Part shown: positions 1 to 6,001 of the stretch, piece after piece
How positions within the stretch are numbered: the first letter of the stretch is position 1
Layout of the letters: every line of letters begins with the position of its first letter
From: Candidatus Poseidoniaceae archaeon
GTDB taxonomy: Archaea; Thermoplasmatota; Poseidoniia; Poseidoniales; Poseidoniaceae
Assembly: GCA_013330765.1 (NCBI GenBank)
Contig: DUHU01000240.1
Location: 1-6,522 of the forward strand
DNA length: 6,522 nt
Reading direction: 5' to 3'
Program-made: the position numbers and the translations under genes
Notes under the pieces: generated by a model
Told to the model about the DNA's origin: nothing
The model's input: the letters and a program-made list of their open reading frames with translations, nothing else
Databases searched by the model: none

Positions 1-144
1 TCATCGGCTGGTGAGGGTGTGGACTGCCTTCTTTGAGGTAGAATTTCTTTCTGATTCATTTCATTCTGAAGGTGATGCGCGGGCGAGCATTGCGGCCCAA
101 CCGAAACAACGCATTAAGTCAGGAAAGTTGAGGTCAGGGGTTCA
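1..144. other. Left flank with no defensible gene
   Basis: No convincing gene is visible here. Two weak possibilities run off the left edge. On the + strand one frame is open from position 2 to a TGA at 146-148, which overlaps the DUF2892 start as ATGA; this could be the last 48 codons of an upstream gene, but the translation matches no family I recognise. On the - strand an ATG at 59 opens a frame of 19 codons to the edge, without a Shine-Dalgarno sequence. Both are short enough to occur by chance. No clear TATA or -10/-35 promoter is seen. Confidence 0.3.
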
Positions 145-357
145 ATGAGGAACGTCGGAGGCCCGGAGCGGTTGATTCGCGCGGCCCTGGGGTCGTCCGT
201 GGTCGTGCTTGATTTCGTTGCATCCGTGCAGATCGAACTGGTCTTCCTTGTCATTGGTTTGTGGGGCGTGTTCACCTCCGCCTTCGGCTATTGCCCGTTC
301 AACGGTTTGTTCAACCGCAACACCTGCCAGATCGACCCGGGTTCCTCCAGCAGTTGA
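145..357 (+). CDS. DUF2892 / YgaP-like small membrane protein
   Basis: A complete 70-residue protein of the DUF2892 type, the same fold as the transmembrane part of the inner-membrane protein YgaP. Visible hallmarks are the N-terminal MRNVGGPERLIRAALG stretch, which fits the family's usual N-V-G-x-x-(D/E)-R-x-x-R start. A hydrophobic helical hairpin follows at about residues 15-47, and then the C-terminal CPFNGLFNRNTC motif with Cys50 and Cys61, corresponding to the family's CPxxxLxxxxTC. Its length is typical of stand-alone members. The start is ATG 145, preceded by GAGGT at 130-134 and AGGGG at 136-140, both possible ribosome binding sites. The biochemical role of stand-alone members is not established; the two cysteines suggest redox or sulfur chemistry at the membrane, which is inference. 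It is convergent with the EF-hand membrane protein and ends 67 bases before that gene's stop. The short serine-rich C-terminus (residues 67-70) is probably unstructured. Confidence 0.85.
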   Translation: MRNVGGPERLIRAALGSSVVVLDFVASVQIELVFLVIGLWGVFTSAFGYCPFNGLFNRNTCQIDPGSSSS

Positions 358-424
358 GGGCAGGCGCGAAGTTGCTCAAAGAACCGGCGTGAAATCCAGC
401 ATGCTGCTGGCCATCGTTGACCGA

Positions 425-2257
425 TTATTCCTCTTGAGCTCCATCCAATGTCGATGCATACGCTTGTTCAAGTTCGTTCACACGTTGTTCTGAGAGGCCG
501 AGTGTTTTTGCTTGAATCTTGAGCATTTTTCGTTCATCGACAGTGATGATGAGATCTTCCATTGCAACCTTGAACGCCTCGATGTAGGCCTCTTCTTTGT
601 TGATTTGGAGCACTTCCGATTCGGTAATCTGTGCTTGCATCCTAAATTCGTCGTATTGAATGACACCGTCCTTGTTCAGATCGATTTCATCAAACAATTC
701 AGTCCTTGAGTCGTGTGGAAGTTTGGAGACCTCCGGTGCCTCAGAAAATTCTCGGGGCGAAATCACGTTGTCCCGATTTGTGTCCATCTCGTGGAAGGCT
801 TCCAAAATTTCGCGTTCATCGAGGGGTGCTTCTCCAGTCGTACCAAATACGCTCATCAGATTGATTCCACTTTTCCCGTACTTTTTCGCCAGAGCATCGT
901 TGTCTTCACCATCACCGAGCATTTCATCGTACCACTGCTCGAGGTAGAGTTTTCTTTCCTCATGTATGTTGTAGGACTTGGCTTGAAGGTCAAGCATTGA
1001 GCGTTCATTCTGCGTGATTTTCCCATCTTTTTTGGCAAGGAAGTACATCTCGAGGTAGCCAAGTTCCTCTTTGGTGTGCGATTCAGGGATAAGTTTGGAC
1101 GAGACTTCGCCGAGGGTGGCAATGATCGGCTTTCGCAACATCAAGAGCCCCATGCCAATGAAGACTCCACCGAGCCAGCCCTTGTCGAAAACGGATTCCA
1201 TGAGTTCCGTGGCGACCAAAAACAGAATGGCTCCCAATCCTGCGAAAACCGTGTTTGTGAATGTCTTTCGCAACTGTTCGTCGATTCCAAACATGTCGTT
1301 TTTTACCACTGCATAGGTGAAAATGATGCCTTCAAACAACGCAGCAAGCACCACTGCTGTCGGCATCAATGGTGGCAGGATCAAAATCACGGTTGAGAGT
1401 TCGATACCCGGATTGAATGGGTTGATTTCCAACGTCGGTGCTGACCCAAGAACCGAAATCATCCAGAACAGGATGAGCGTCGTGGTGACCTGCATCACCG
1501 TTTTACCGATGAAACCTAGTCGTACTGCACGCACCTCTCCTGTGAGGTTGATGTCTTCTTGTTCATTGATTCGACTCGTTGAACGCGACAGGGAGATCGT
1601 CGCCACAATCGCACCGAGAAGCGGAATGAACAGGAGCAAACGACTCAATGGACCGATGGTCACGTTCGTGAACGTCATCGGGTAGAGTGATTCATAATCG
1701 GTTGGACACACGACATCGAACGGTAGTGGAGTCCCACTGACCGTTGAACCCCTTCCAGGACCGACGCTTTCACAATAGATCCAGCTGATGTCACCAATCG
1801 AAACGCTCGTGCCTCCCATGAAATAGCTGATGATGAGAATCACCGTCAAAGAACACAACGGTAGCAGGTACAGACCATGGAATTGAAAGAAGTTGGCGAC
1901 TCGTTTGGCCCAATTTTTTTGGCTGTAGAACGTCGCTGCTGCCATGTACAGGAAGAACAACTGCAGGGACATGGTGTAGTAAACGACACGACCTGGTCTC
2001 AGGACGACCAGCATTTCCTCAGGCCAAGCATACACCCAGAAGAGCATCGAAGTAAAACATCGGAGTGATTCGGTGACCAGCATCAAGGCCATGAATCGAT
2101 TCTTGGCCTTTTTCGGGTTCGCCTTGAGGATGAGGTAGGCAAGAAAGATGAGAAAAAGGCCAGATAAGATGCTGAACAAGGCAAGGAGGTGCCAGTAACC
2201 AAGGAAATCCCCCATGGTACGCAGGTAATATTGGACAGGTGACCCAACATCGGCCAT
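425..2257 (-). CDS. Polytopic membrane sensor-like protein with cytoplasmic EF-hand pair
   Basis: A 610-residue protein of no named family. I read about nine transmembrane helices, near residues 21-44, 53-77, 91-111, 126-146, 203-224, 248-270, 288-316, 335-352 and 360-377. Basic residues lie in the loops at 45-52, 112-120 and 225-246, so the positive-inside rule predicts N-terminus out and C-terminus in. The long outer loop 147-202 has Cys162 and Cys184, a possible disulfide. The first seven helices plus the YAVVKNDMFGID segment (315-326) and LRKPI (375-379) recall the 7TM input domain and linker of some histidine kinases, but no kinase follows. The cytoplasmic tail has two EF-hand loops: D492-N494-D496-S500-E503 and the canonical D526-N528-D530-G531-Q534-E537. 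They lie between two copies of a duplicated helical module (397-444 and 554-601). A calcium-responsive membrane sensor or transducer is the likely role, by inference. ATG 2257 is the first start after an in-frame TGA 9 bases upstream. There is no Shine-Dalgarno sequence. G+C is visibly lower than in the downstream half of the window. Confidence 0.85.
   Translation of the reverse strand: MADVGSPVQYYLRTMGDFLGYWHLLALFSILSGLFLIFLAYLILKANPKKAKNRFMALMLVTESLRCFTSMLFWVYAWPEEMLVVLRPGRVVYYTMSLQLFFLYMAAATFYSQKNWAKRVANFFQFHGLYLLPLCSLTVILIISYFMGGTSVSIGDISWIYCESVGPGRGSTVSGTPLPFDVVCPTDYESLYPMTFTNVTIGPLSRLLLFIPLLGAIVATISLSRSTSRINEQEDINLTGEVRAVRLGFIGKTVMQVTTTLILFWMISVLGSAPTLEINPFNPGIELSTVILILPPLMPTAVVLAALFEGIIFTYAVVKNDMFGIDEQLRKTFTNTVFAGLGAILFLVATELMESVFDKGWLGGVFIGMGLLMLRKPIIATLGEVSSKLIPESHTKEELGYLEMYFLAKKDGKITQNERSMLDLQAKSYNIHEERKLYLEQWYDEMLGDGEDNDALAKKYGKSGINLMSVFGTTGEAPLDEREILEAFHEMDTNRDNVISPREFSEAPEVSKLPHDSRTELFDEIDLNKDGVIQYDEFRMQAQITESEVLQINKEEAYIEAFKVAMEDLIITVDERKMLKIQAKTLGLSEQRVNELEQAYASTLDGAQEE
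455..598 (-). repeat. Protein-level repeat, copy B, of the EF-hand membrane protein
   Basis: Encodes residues 554-601, the C-terminal partner of the copy at 926-1069. The shared core is I-T-x-x-E-R-x-M-L-x-x-Q-A-K followed by a second helix ending L-E-Q-x-Y. This copy has lost the glycine of the loop (L569 where copy A has G412) but keeps D568 and E575. The EF-hand pair lies between the two copies, at 749-784 and 647-682 in DNA coordinates. Confidence 0.75.
926..1069 (-). repeat. Protein-level repeat, copy A, of the EF-hand membrane protein
   Basis: Encodes residues 397-444 of the EF-hand membrane protein. It aligns without gaps to residues 554-601, an offset of 157. By hand I count 20 identities in 48 positions, including Y401, E403, D411, I414, T415, E418, R419, M421, L422, Q425-A426-K427, R435 and L439-E440-Q441. 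The D-G-K-I-T-x-x-E segment (411-418) has the spacing of the second half of an EF-hand loop. It may be a degenerate EF-hand or a TerB-like helical module. Confidence 0.75.
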
Positions 2258-2278
2258 GATTATTTTTCATTCGGCGGA

Positions 2279-2287
2279 CATATTACC
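2279..2287 (-). promoter_or_regulatory. Possible TATA box of the EF-hand membrane protein gene
   Basis: On the minus strand GGTAATATG contains TAATAT centred about 26 bases upstream of the A of ATG 2257. That is the distance expected of an archaeal TATA box if transcription begins at the start codon. The absence of a Shine-Dalgarno sequence in the 25 bases before the ATG fits a leaderless message. The match to the archaeal TTTAWATA consensus is only partial, and the call depends on the archaeal assignment. Confidence 0.35.
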
Positions 2288-2307
2288 TTAGCGCAAGTGA
2301 TGAGTTG

Positions 2308-2327
2308 GATATCTCTCGAGTTTCGAA
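2308..2327. promoter_or_regulatory. Cluster of three hexamer palindromes upstream of the EF-hand gene
   Basis: GATATC, CTCGAG and TTCGAA follow each other with one base (T) between each, 51-70 bases upstream of the EF-hand gene's start and beyond its TATA-like element. This could be an operator or activator site for that gene, but chance is a serious alternative. No regulator is encoded nearby. Confidence 0.2.
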
Positions 2328-2365
2328 TTTGGTTCCATTGGATGCCCACATACCGTGTGCGAGTT

Positions 2366-2392
2366 CAGGGGTGCCCCTCTGCGCGTGCGCAG
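2366..2392 (-). terminator. Tandem small hairpins downstream of ABC-F
   Basis: Two adjacent perfect inverted repeats lie just past the ABC-F stop codon. AGGGG-TG-CCCCT is at 2367-2378 and CTGCGC-GT-GCGCAG at 2379-2392; the second begins 12 bases after the stop on the minus strand. They could end or stabilise the ABC-F transcript. Neither is followed by a T run on either strand, so a classical intrinsic terminator is not supported, and 2-base loops would force partial opening of the stems. Confidence 0.25.
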
Positions 2393-2404
2393 CGTGTTGA
2401 GGGC

Positions 2405-4108
2405 TCAATCCAGATCTTCGTCCTCGGCCTTGGCCAATTCTTCCCGCTCTTCCTCGGTGAGCGGCGGCAGGCCCTTCTTGGCCCGCACGTAATCGGTGTA
2501 GTTCCCGTAATACACCGTGACCTTGCCTTCGTTGACTTCCCAGATCCGGTTGACGACCTGATCGAGGAACCATCGGTCGTGGCTGACGGTGACCAGCGAG
2601 CCTTCGTAGGCTTTCAGGGCCTCTTCGAGGGTGTCTTTGGACTCCATGTCCAGGTGGTTCGTGGGTTCGTCCATCAACAGCAGGTTGTTGTCTTCGAGCA
2701 GCAACTTGAGCAGCGCAACACGAGCACGTTCGCCGCCGGACAAGGCCTTCATGGGCGTCTTGACCTTGTCACTCGTGAACTGAAATCGGCCGAGAGCACC
2801 ACGGATGTCGCCGTACTGCAGGTCCGGACGGAGCGTCTCGATCTGCTCGACGGGGTTGAGGTCGAAGTCGAGGGTCGCGTGGTCTTGGTGGAAGTACCCG
2901 ATGACGACGCCTGGGCTGACTTCGATTTTTCCTGACGTCAACTTCTCGTCGCCGACGATGAGCTTCAGCAAGGTCGTCTTCCCCTGCCCGTTTCCGCCGA
3001 CGATGCCGATGCGGTCGCCCTTCCGAATCTCGAGGTCTTGCGCATCGAGGATGGCGCGGTCCAGTCCTTCAAACCGCTTTGTGGCGTTGGTCAGGTCCAC
3101 CATGTCCTTGCTGGCTTTGTCGATGGCGTCGAAGCGCAAGCGGAGGGGTTTCCTCTTGGTTGGGACGCGGGCCTTGAGGGCCTTGAGGTCCTGCTGGAGG
3201 CGCTCGATCATCTTGTGTTTGGCGGAAATCGATTTGTCGTACTTGTTGGCGCGCTTCATTTGGGCCATGGCGCCCATGGTCGACTTGATTTTCTTCTCCG
3301 TGGTCGCGATTCGATCGGCCAAGGAAGCTTCGAAGACATTCTTCTGGCGAAGGTAGCGAGAGAAATTCCCGTTGTACGGCCAGGCGTGCAGGTCCTGAAT
3401 CTCGACGATGCGGTTGCAGACTTGGTCGAGGAAATATCGGTCGTGGCTGACGATGAGTTGCGCACCGTCGAAGTCCCGAAGGAAATCCTCCAGCCATTCT
3501 GTGGTTTGGATGTCGAGGTGGTTGGTCGGCTCGTCAAGGAAAATGACGTCCACACCGGCCAGGCCCACGAGTTGACGTGCAAGGGCCAATTTGGCCTTCT
3601 CTCCACCAGAAAGGGAAGACACTTGCATGTCCATGGGGTGTCCGTCGAGGCCCAAGCGTGTCAGGATGGCTTTCGCGATGCCTGCGACGTTGCCACCGCC
3701 GGATTGTGCGAGGGTTTGCTGAAGTTCCGTGTAGCGCTCCATGACCGGTTCCCAATCGGTTTCGTAGAACGCAGGGTCCACCATCTGCGCCTCAATGGCG
3801 GCGATCTCTTCCTCCAACTCCTGGAATTGCCGTCCTTTTCGAGACAGTTCTTCCTCAATGGTGCGGTCGCTTTCAAGGTCGCGAATCTGGGTCAGGTACG
3901 CGATGCGAAGGCCGGGCGCGAATTCGATGTCGCCCACGTCTTGCTTTTGATCGGAGACCGTGTTGAGCAGGGTGGTCTTCCCTGCACCGTTGTGGCCGAC
4001 GATGCCGATGCGTTCGCCATGGTTGACGACGAGGTTCACGTCTTGGAGCACGTCCACGGGACCAAAGGAACGGTCCACGCCTTCGACGGTGATGAGTTGC
4101 CGTGCCAT
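2405..4108 (-). CDS. ABC-F family ATPase (ribosome-associated)
   Basis: A complete 567-residue soluble ABC-F protein with two ATP-binding cassettes and no membrane segments. Cassette 1 has Walker A G38-HNGAGKT-T46, Q74, signature LSGGE (166-170), Walker B and D-loop VIFLDEPTNHLD (188-199) and switch H222. Cassette 2 has Walker A G371-GNGQGKT-T379, Q408, signature LSGGE (456-460), LLLMDEPTNHLD (476-487) and H510. Both catalytic glutamates (E193, E481) are present, so both sites should be active. The basic helical linker at about 255-330, rich in K and R, corresponds to the P-site tRNA interaction motif of the family. It lacks the long Uup C-terminal coiled coil and ends in a short acidic tail (AEDEDLD). 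ABC-F proteins bind the ribosomal E site and resolve stalled or antibiotic-blocked ribosomes; the substrate of this one cannot be read. ATG 4108 is the only usable start: the frame is open to a TGA at 4178-4180 but has no other ATG, GTG or TTG. GGGGAG lies only 3 bases before it. Confidence 0.95.
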   Translation of the reverse strand: MARQLITVEGVDRSFGPVDVLQDVNLVVNHGERIGIVGHNGAGKTTLLNTVSDQKQDVGDIEFAPGLRIAYLTQIRDLESDRTIEEELSRKGRQFQELEEEIAAIEAQMVDPAFYETDWEPVMERYTELQQTLAQSGGGNVAGIAKAILTRLGLDGHPMDMQVSSLSGGEKAKLALARQLVGLAGVDVIFLDEPTNHLDIQTTEWLEDFLRDFDGAQLIVSHDRYFLDQVCNRIVEIQDLHAWPYNGNFSRYLRQKNVFEASLADRIATTEKKIKSTMGAMAQMKRANKYDKSISAKHKMIERLQQDLKALKARVPTKRKPLRLRFDAIDKASKDMVDLTNATKRFEGLDRAILDAQDLEIRKGDRIGIVGGNGQGKTTLLKLIVGDEKLTSGKIEVSPGVVIGYFHQDHATLDFDLNPVEQIETLRPDLQYGDIRGALGRFQFTSDKVKTPMKALSGGERARVALLKLLLEDNNLLLMDEPTNHLDMESKDTLEEALKAYEGSLVTVSHDRWFLDQVVNRIWEVNEGKVTVYYGNYTDYVRAKKGLPPLTEEEREELAKAEDEDLD

Positions 4109-4198
4109 CGTCTCCCCATGTGCTGCGCCACACCGTTCGCACTTGGCCTTGACGGTGAGCGGCGGCAGGCTTGAGGCTCATGGGCCGTGGGTAGGGCC
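4109..4198. promoter_or_regulatory. Divergent intergenic region, ABC-F / radical SAM
   Basis: This 90-base GC-rich gap must hold the promoters of both the ABC-F gene (-) and the radical SAM-SMUG1 unit (+). I find no convincing TATA box and no -35/-10 pair. TTGACG at 4149-4154 resembles a bacterial -35 box, but there is no -10 at the right distance. The role is assigned from gene arrangement alone. Confidence 0.3.
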
Positions 4199-5998
4199 AT
4201 GGCGGAGGAAGGGGCGCCCCGCTGGCTCGTGGTCGACGGCTACGAGGACGAGCCTGCAGCGTTCGGCGTCCCGCCCTACGTCGGCTTCCACGTGCGCTAC
4301 CTCTGCGGGGTGCTGGAAGCGCACGGCATGCCGTACGACTACCTGACCGTCGACGCCTGGCGTGCGCTCGGGCGTCAGGGCGAAGACGCTCAACGTGCGA
4401 TGTTGGCCGATCGGGCCGGGCTGGCGTTGCTGGCGGGAGCCGTCGTACCTGGGAAGTACCTGCGTGCGACGCCGATTTCGCTCCCGGAAACCAAAACGCT
4501 GCTTCGAATGCTGCCAGCAGACGTTCCCGCCGTCCTTGGTGGCTGGGCCATTCGCGGTTGGCGCCACCAAGGCTGGTCGCCCTTGCGACGCGGCTTGTTT
4601 CTGGCCTTGCAGGACGCGGACGCCACCCTCCATCATTTCCTTGACGCTGGGCGGTGGGAGCACAAACGGCGCACGTCGGACCAATGGACCGCATGGGCCC
4701 ACGCCGGAGCGACGTCCAAGGCGGTGCTGCATCATCCCGACCTGCGCCATCCCGATCGGGACGAGGCGGGCCCCCTCACCTACGAAGTCGAGGTCTACCA
4801 GGGCTGTGTGCGGTACAAACGCGGTTGCCGGTTCTGCATTGAGCCGAAGAAAGGAACCCCCATCTGGCGGACGCCTGATGACGTCATCTCGGAAGTTCGC
4901 TTGGCCTTGGATGCCGGCGTGCAGCACGTCCGTCTCGGCGGCATGACGGACACCTACACCTACCTCGCAGACGGGGTGGGAGAGATGGAGTATCCTCGCC
5001 CAAACCCCGAACCGATTGCGCGTTTGCTTCACGGGCTACGGGACGACGAGCGTCTGAACATTTTGCACACCGACAACGGCAACCCAAGCATCATTGCGGA
5101 GCATTTGGAGGAGGCGGAAGCGATCACGAAAACGCTGGTCGCCACCTTGAGCGATGGTGCCGTGCTCTCCTTTGGTGTCGAGTCGGCCGACCCGTCGGTG
5201 CATGAAGCGAATTGGCTCAATTGCGACCCGACTCAACTCAAGGCCGCCGTGAATCTCATCAACAGTTACGGACGTGAACGTGGAGCGCGCGGCCTGCCCA
5301 AATTGCTGCCAGGTCTCAATTTCATCGCTGGCCTGAACGGAGAGACGGGCGTCACTTACGGCCTGAACATGGACCTGCTCAACGGCTTGCGGGATGAAGG
5401 GCATTGGCTTCGCCGCATCAACCTCAGGCAGGTCGAGGGTCAGGGATTCCAAGACGTGGATTCCGAAGCCTTCGGCGCGTTCAAGCGACGCGTCCGGGAC
5501 GAAATCGACGCTCCGCTTCTCGCGGAGATGCTGCCGCTGGGTGAAGTGCTTCGCGACGTCCACTGGGAAGCCCACGGCGGTCGAACACGCTTGCCTGCAC
5601 ACGACACGCCAGGTCATCGTGACGGCAGCATGTGGGGTGGATCTGGTGTGTCGTTCGGCCGTCAAATTGGCGCCTACCCCATCCTCATCGGAGCCTCCTA
5701 CCTGACCACCCTTGAATCTGCGACCGACGTGATGGTGACCGGGCACGGGCAGCGGTCCATCACCGGCATCGAACTGGGGCTTGACGCCGACACGGTCACG
5801 GCTTCGGTGTTGGAAGCCATCCCCGGCGTCGGAGCGAAGGCGGCATGGGCGCTGGTCACGGAGCGCGCCAAACGGGCCAGAAAACGTCGAGTGGACGGCC
5901 CGCTCATCGACGACGTCGAGGCGTGGTTCAGCGCTGCAGGACAACGCTTGCCGGAAGGTGTTGACGTGCATCGAATCCTCACGAGCAAGGAGGTCTGA
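4199..5998 (+). CDS. Radical SAM protein with C-terminal HhH motif (COG1031-like)
   Basis: A 599-residue protein of the archaeal radical SAM/helix-hairpin-helix family I know as COG1031; its substrate is unknown. The N-terminal region carries the family's LVVDGYEDEPAAFGVPPY (residues 10-27). The cluster motif is C203-x6-C210-x2-C213 followed by IEPKKG, not the classical CX3CX2C. As I recall the family, an extended spacing is normal, usually one residue longer. Later core signatures are LHTDNGNP (289-296), SFGVESADP (324-332), PKLLPGLNFIAGLNGET (367-383) and RRINLRQV (405-412). After GRQIGAYPILIG (487-498) comes VVMTGHGQRSITG-like sequence (511-523) and a HhH motif LEAIPGVGAKAAWALV (538-553), which should bind nucleic acid non-specifically. 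Residues 461-482 appear to be an insertion. ATG 4199 gives the expected short N-terminus. GTG 4187, four codons earlier, is the only alternative, because TGA 4172-4174 closes the frame. Neither has a good Shine-Dalgarno sequence. It heads a likely two-gene operon with the SMUG1 glycosylase. Confidence 0.9.
   Translation: MAEEGAPRWLVVDGYEDEPAAFGVPPYVGFHVRYLCGVLEAHGMPYDYLTVDAWRALGRQGEDAQRAMLADRAGLALLAGAVVPGKYLRATPISLPETKTLLRMLPADVPAVLGGWAIRGWRHQGWSPLRRGLFLALQDADATLHHFLDAGRWEHKRRTSDQWTAWAHAGATSKAVLHHPDLRHPDRDEAGPLTYEVEVYQGCVRYKRGCRFCIEPKKGTPIWRTPDDVISEVRLALDAGVQHVRLGGMTDTYTYLADGVGEMEYPRPNPEPIARLLHGLRDDERLNILHTDNGNPSIIAEHLEEAEAITKTLVATLSDGAVLSFGVESADPSVHEANWLNCDPTQLKAAVNLINSYGRERGARGLPKLLPGLNFIAGLNGETGVTYGLNMDLLNGLRDEGHWLRRINLRQVEGQGFQDVDSEAFGAFKRRVRDEIDAPLLAEMLPLGEVLRDVHWEAHGGRTRLPAHDTPGHRDGSMWGGSGVSFGRQIGAYPILIGASYLTTLESATDVMVTGHGQRSITGIELGLDADTVTASVLEAIPGVGAKAAWALVTERAKRARKRRVDGPLIDDVEAWFSAAGQRLPEGVDVHRILTSKEV
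5987..5994 (+). promoter_or_regulatory. Strong Shine-Dalgarno sequence deciding the SMUG1 TTG start
   Basis: AAGGAGGT lies within the last codons of the radical SAM gene, 7 bases before TTG 6002. The frame downstream has no ATG before codon 64, and the radical SAM stop (5996-5998) closes the same frame just upstream. This site therefore selects TTG 6002 as the start and suggests translational coupling of the two genes. Confidence 0.8.
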
Positions 5999-6001
5999 GC
6001 C

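Noticed and set aside
396..410. CCAGCA-TGC-TGCTGG hairpin between the convergent genes
   Set aside because: It has a 6-base stem with a 3-base loop and no T run on either strand. It is too weak to call a bidirectional terminator.
209..493. 94-codon + frame overlapping DUF2892
   Set aside because: It is out of frame with the recognisable DUF2892 protein, runs into the convergent EF-hand gene, and has Ser/Arg-rich non-family sequence.
425..2257. Reading the EF-hand protein as a histidine kinase or a cation transporter
   Set aside because: There is no H-box, no N/G1/G2 kinase boxes and no acidic transporter motifs in the helices. Only the membrane part resembles a kinase input module.
4149..4154. 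TTGACG as a bacterial -35 promoter element for the radical SAM gene
   Set aside because: No -10-like hexamer lies 16-18 bases downstream, and the context suggests an archaeon.
3038..4174. 378-codon + strand frame opposite ABC-F
   Set aside because: It is antisense to a complete ABC-F protein with every motif intact. The translation matches no family and its length reflects codon bias.
4109..4177. N-terminal extension of ABC-F containing a C-x-x-C pair
   Set aside because: The frame is open upstream of ATG 4108 but has no start codon, and ABC-F proteins normally begin just before the first cassette.
3873..4694. 273-codon minus-strand frame spanning the divergent gap and the ABC-F start
   Set aside because: It is extremely Arg/Pro-rich and overlaps two real genes. 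This is a G+C-driven artefact.
4178..5032. 284-codon minus-strand frame opposite the radical SAM gene
   Set aside because: It overlaps the conserved N-terminal half and Cys motif of the radical SAM protein and shows no domain of its own.
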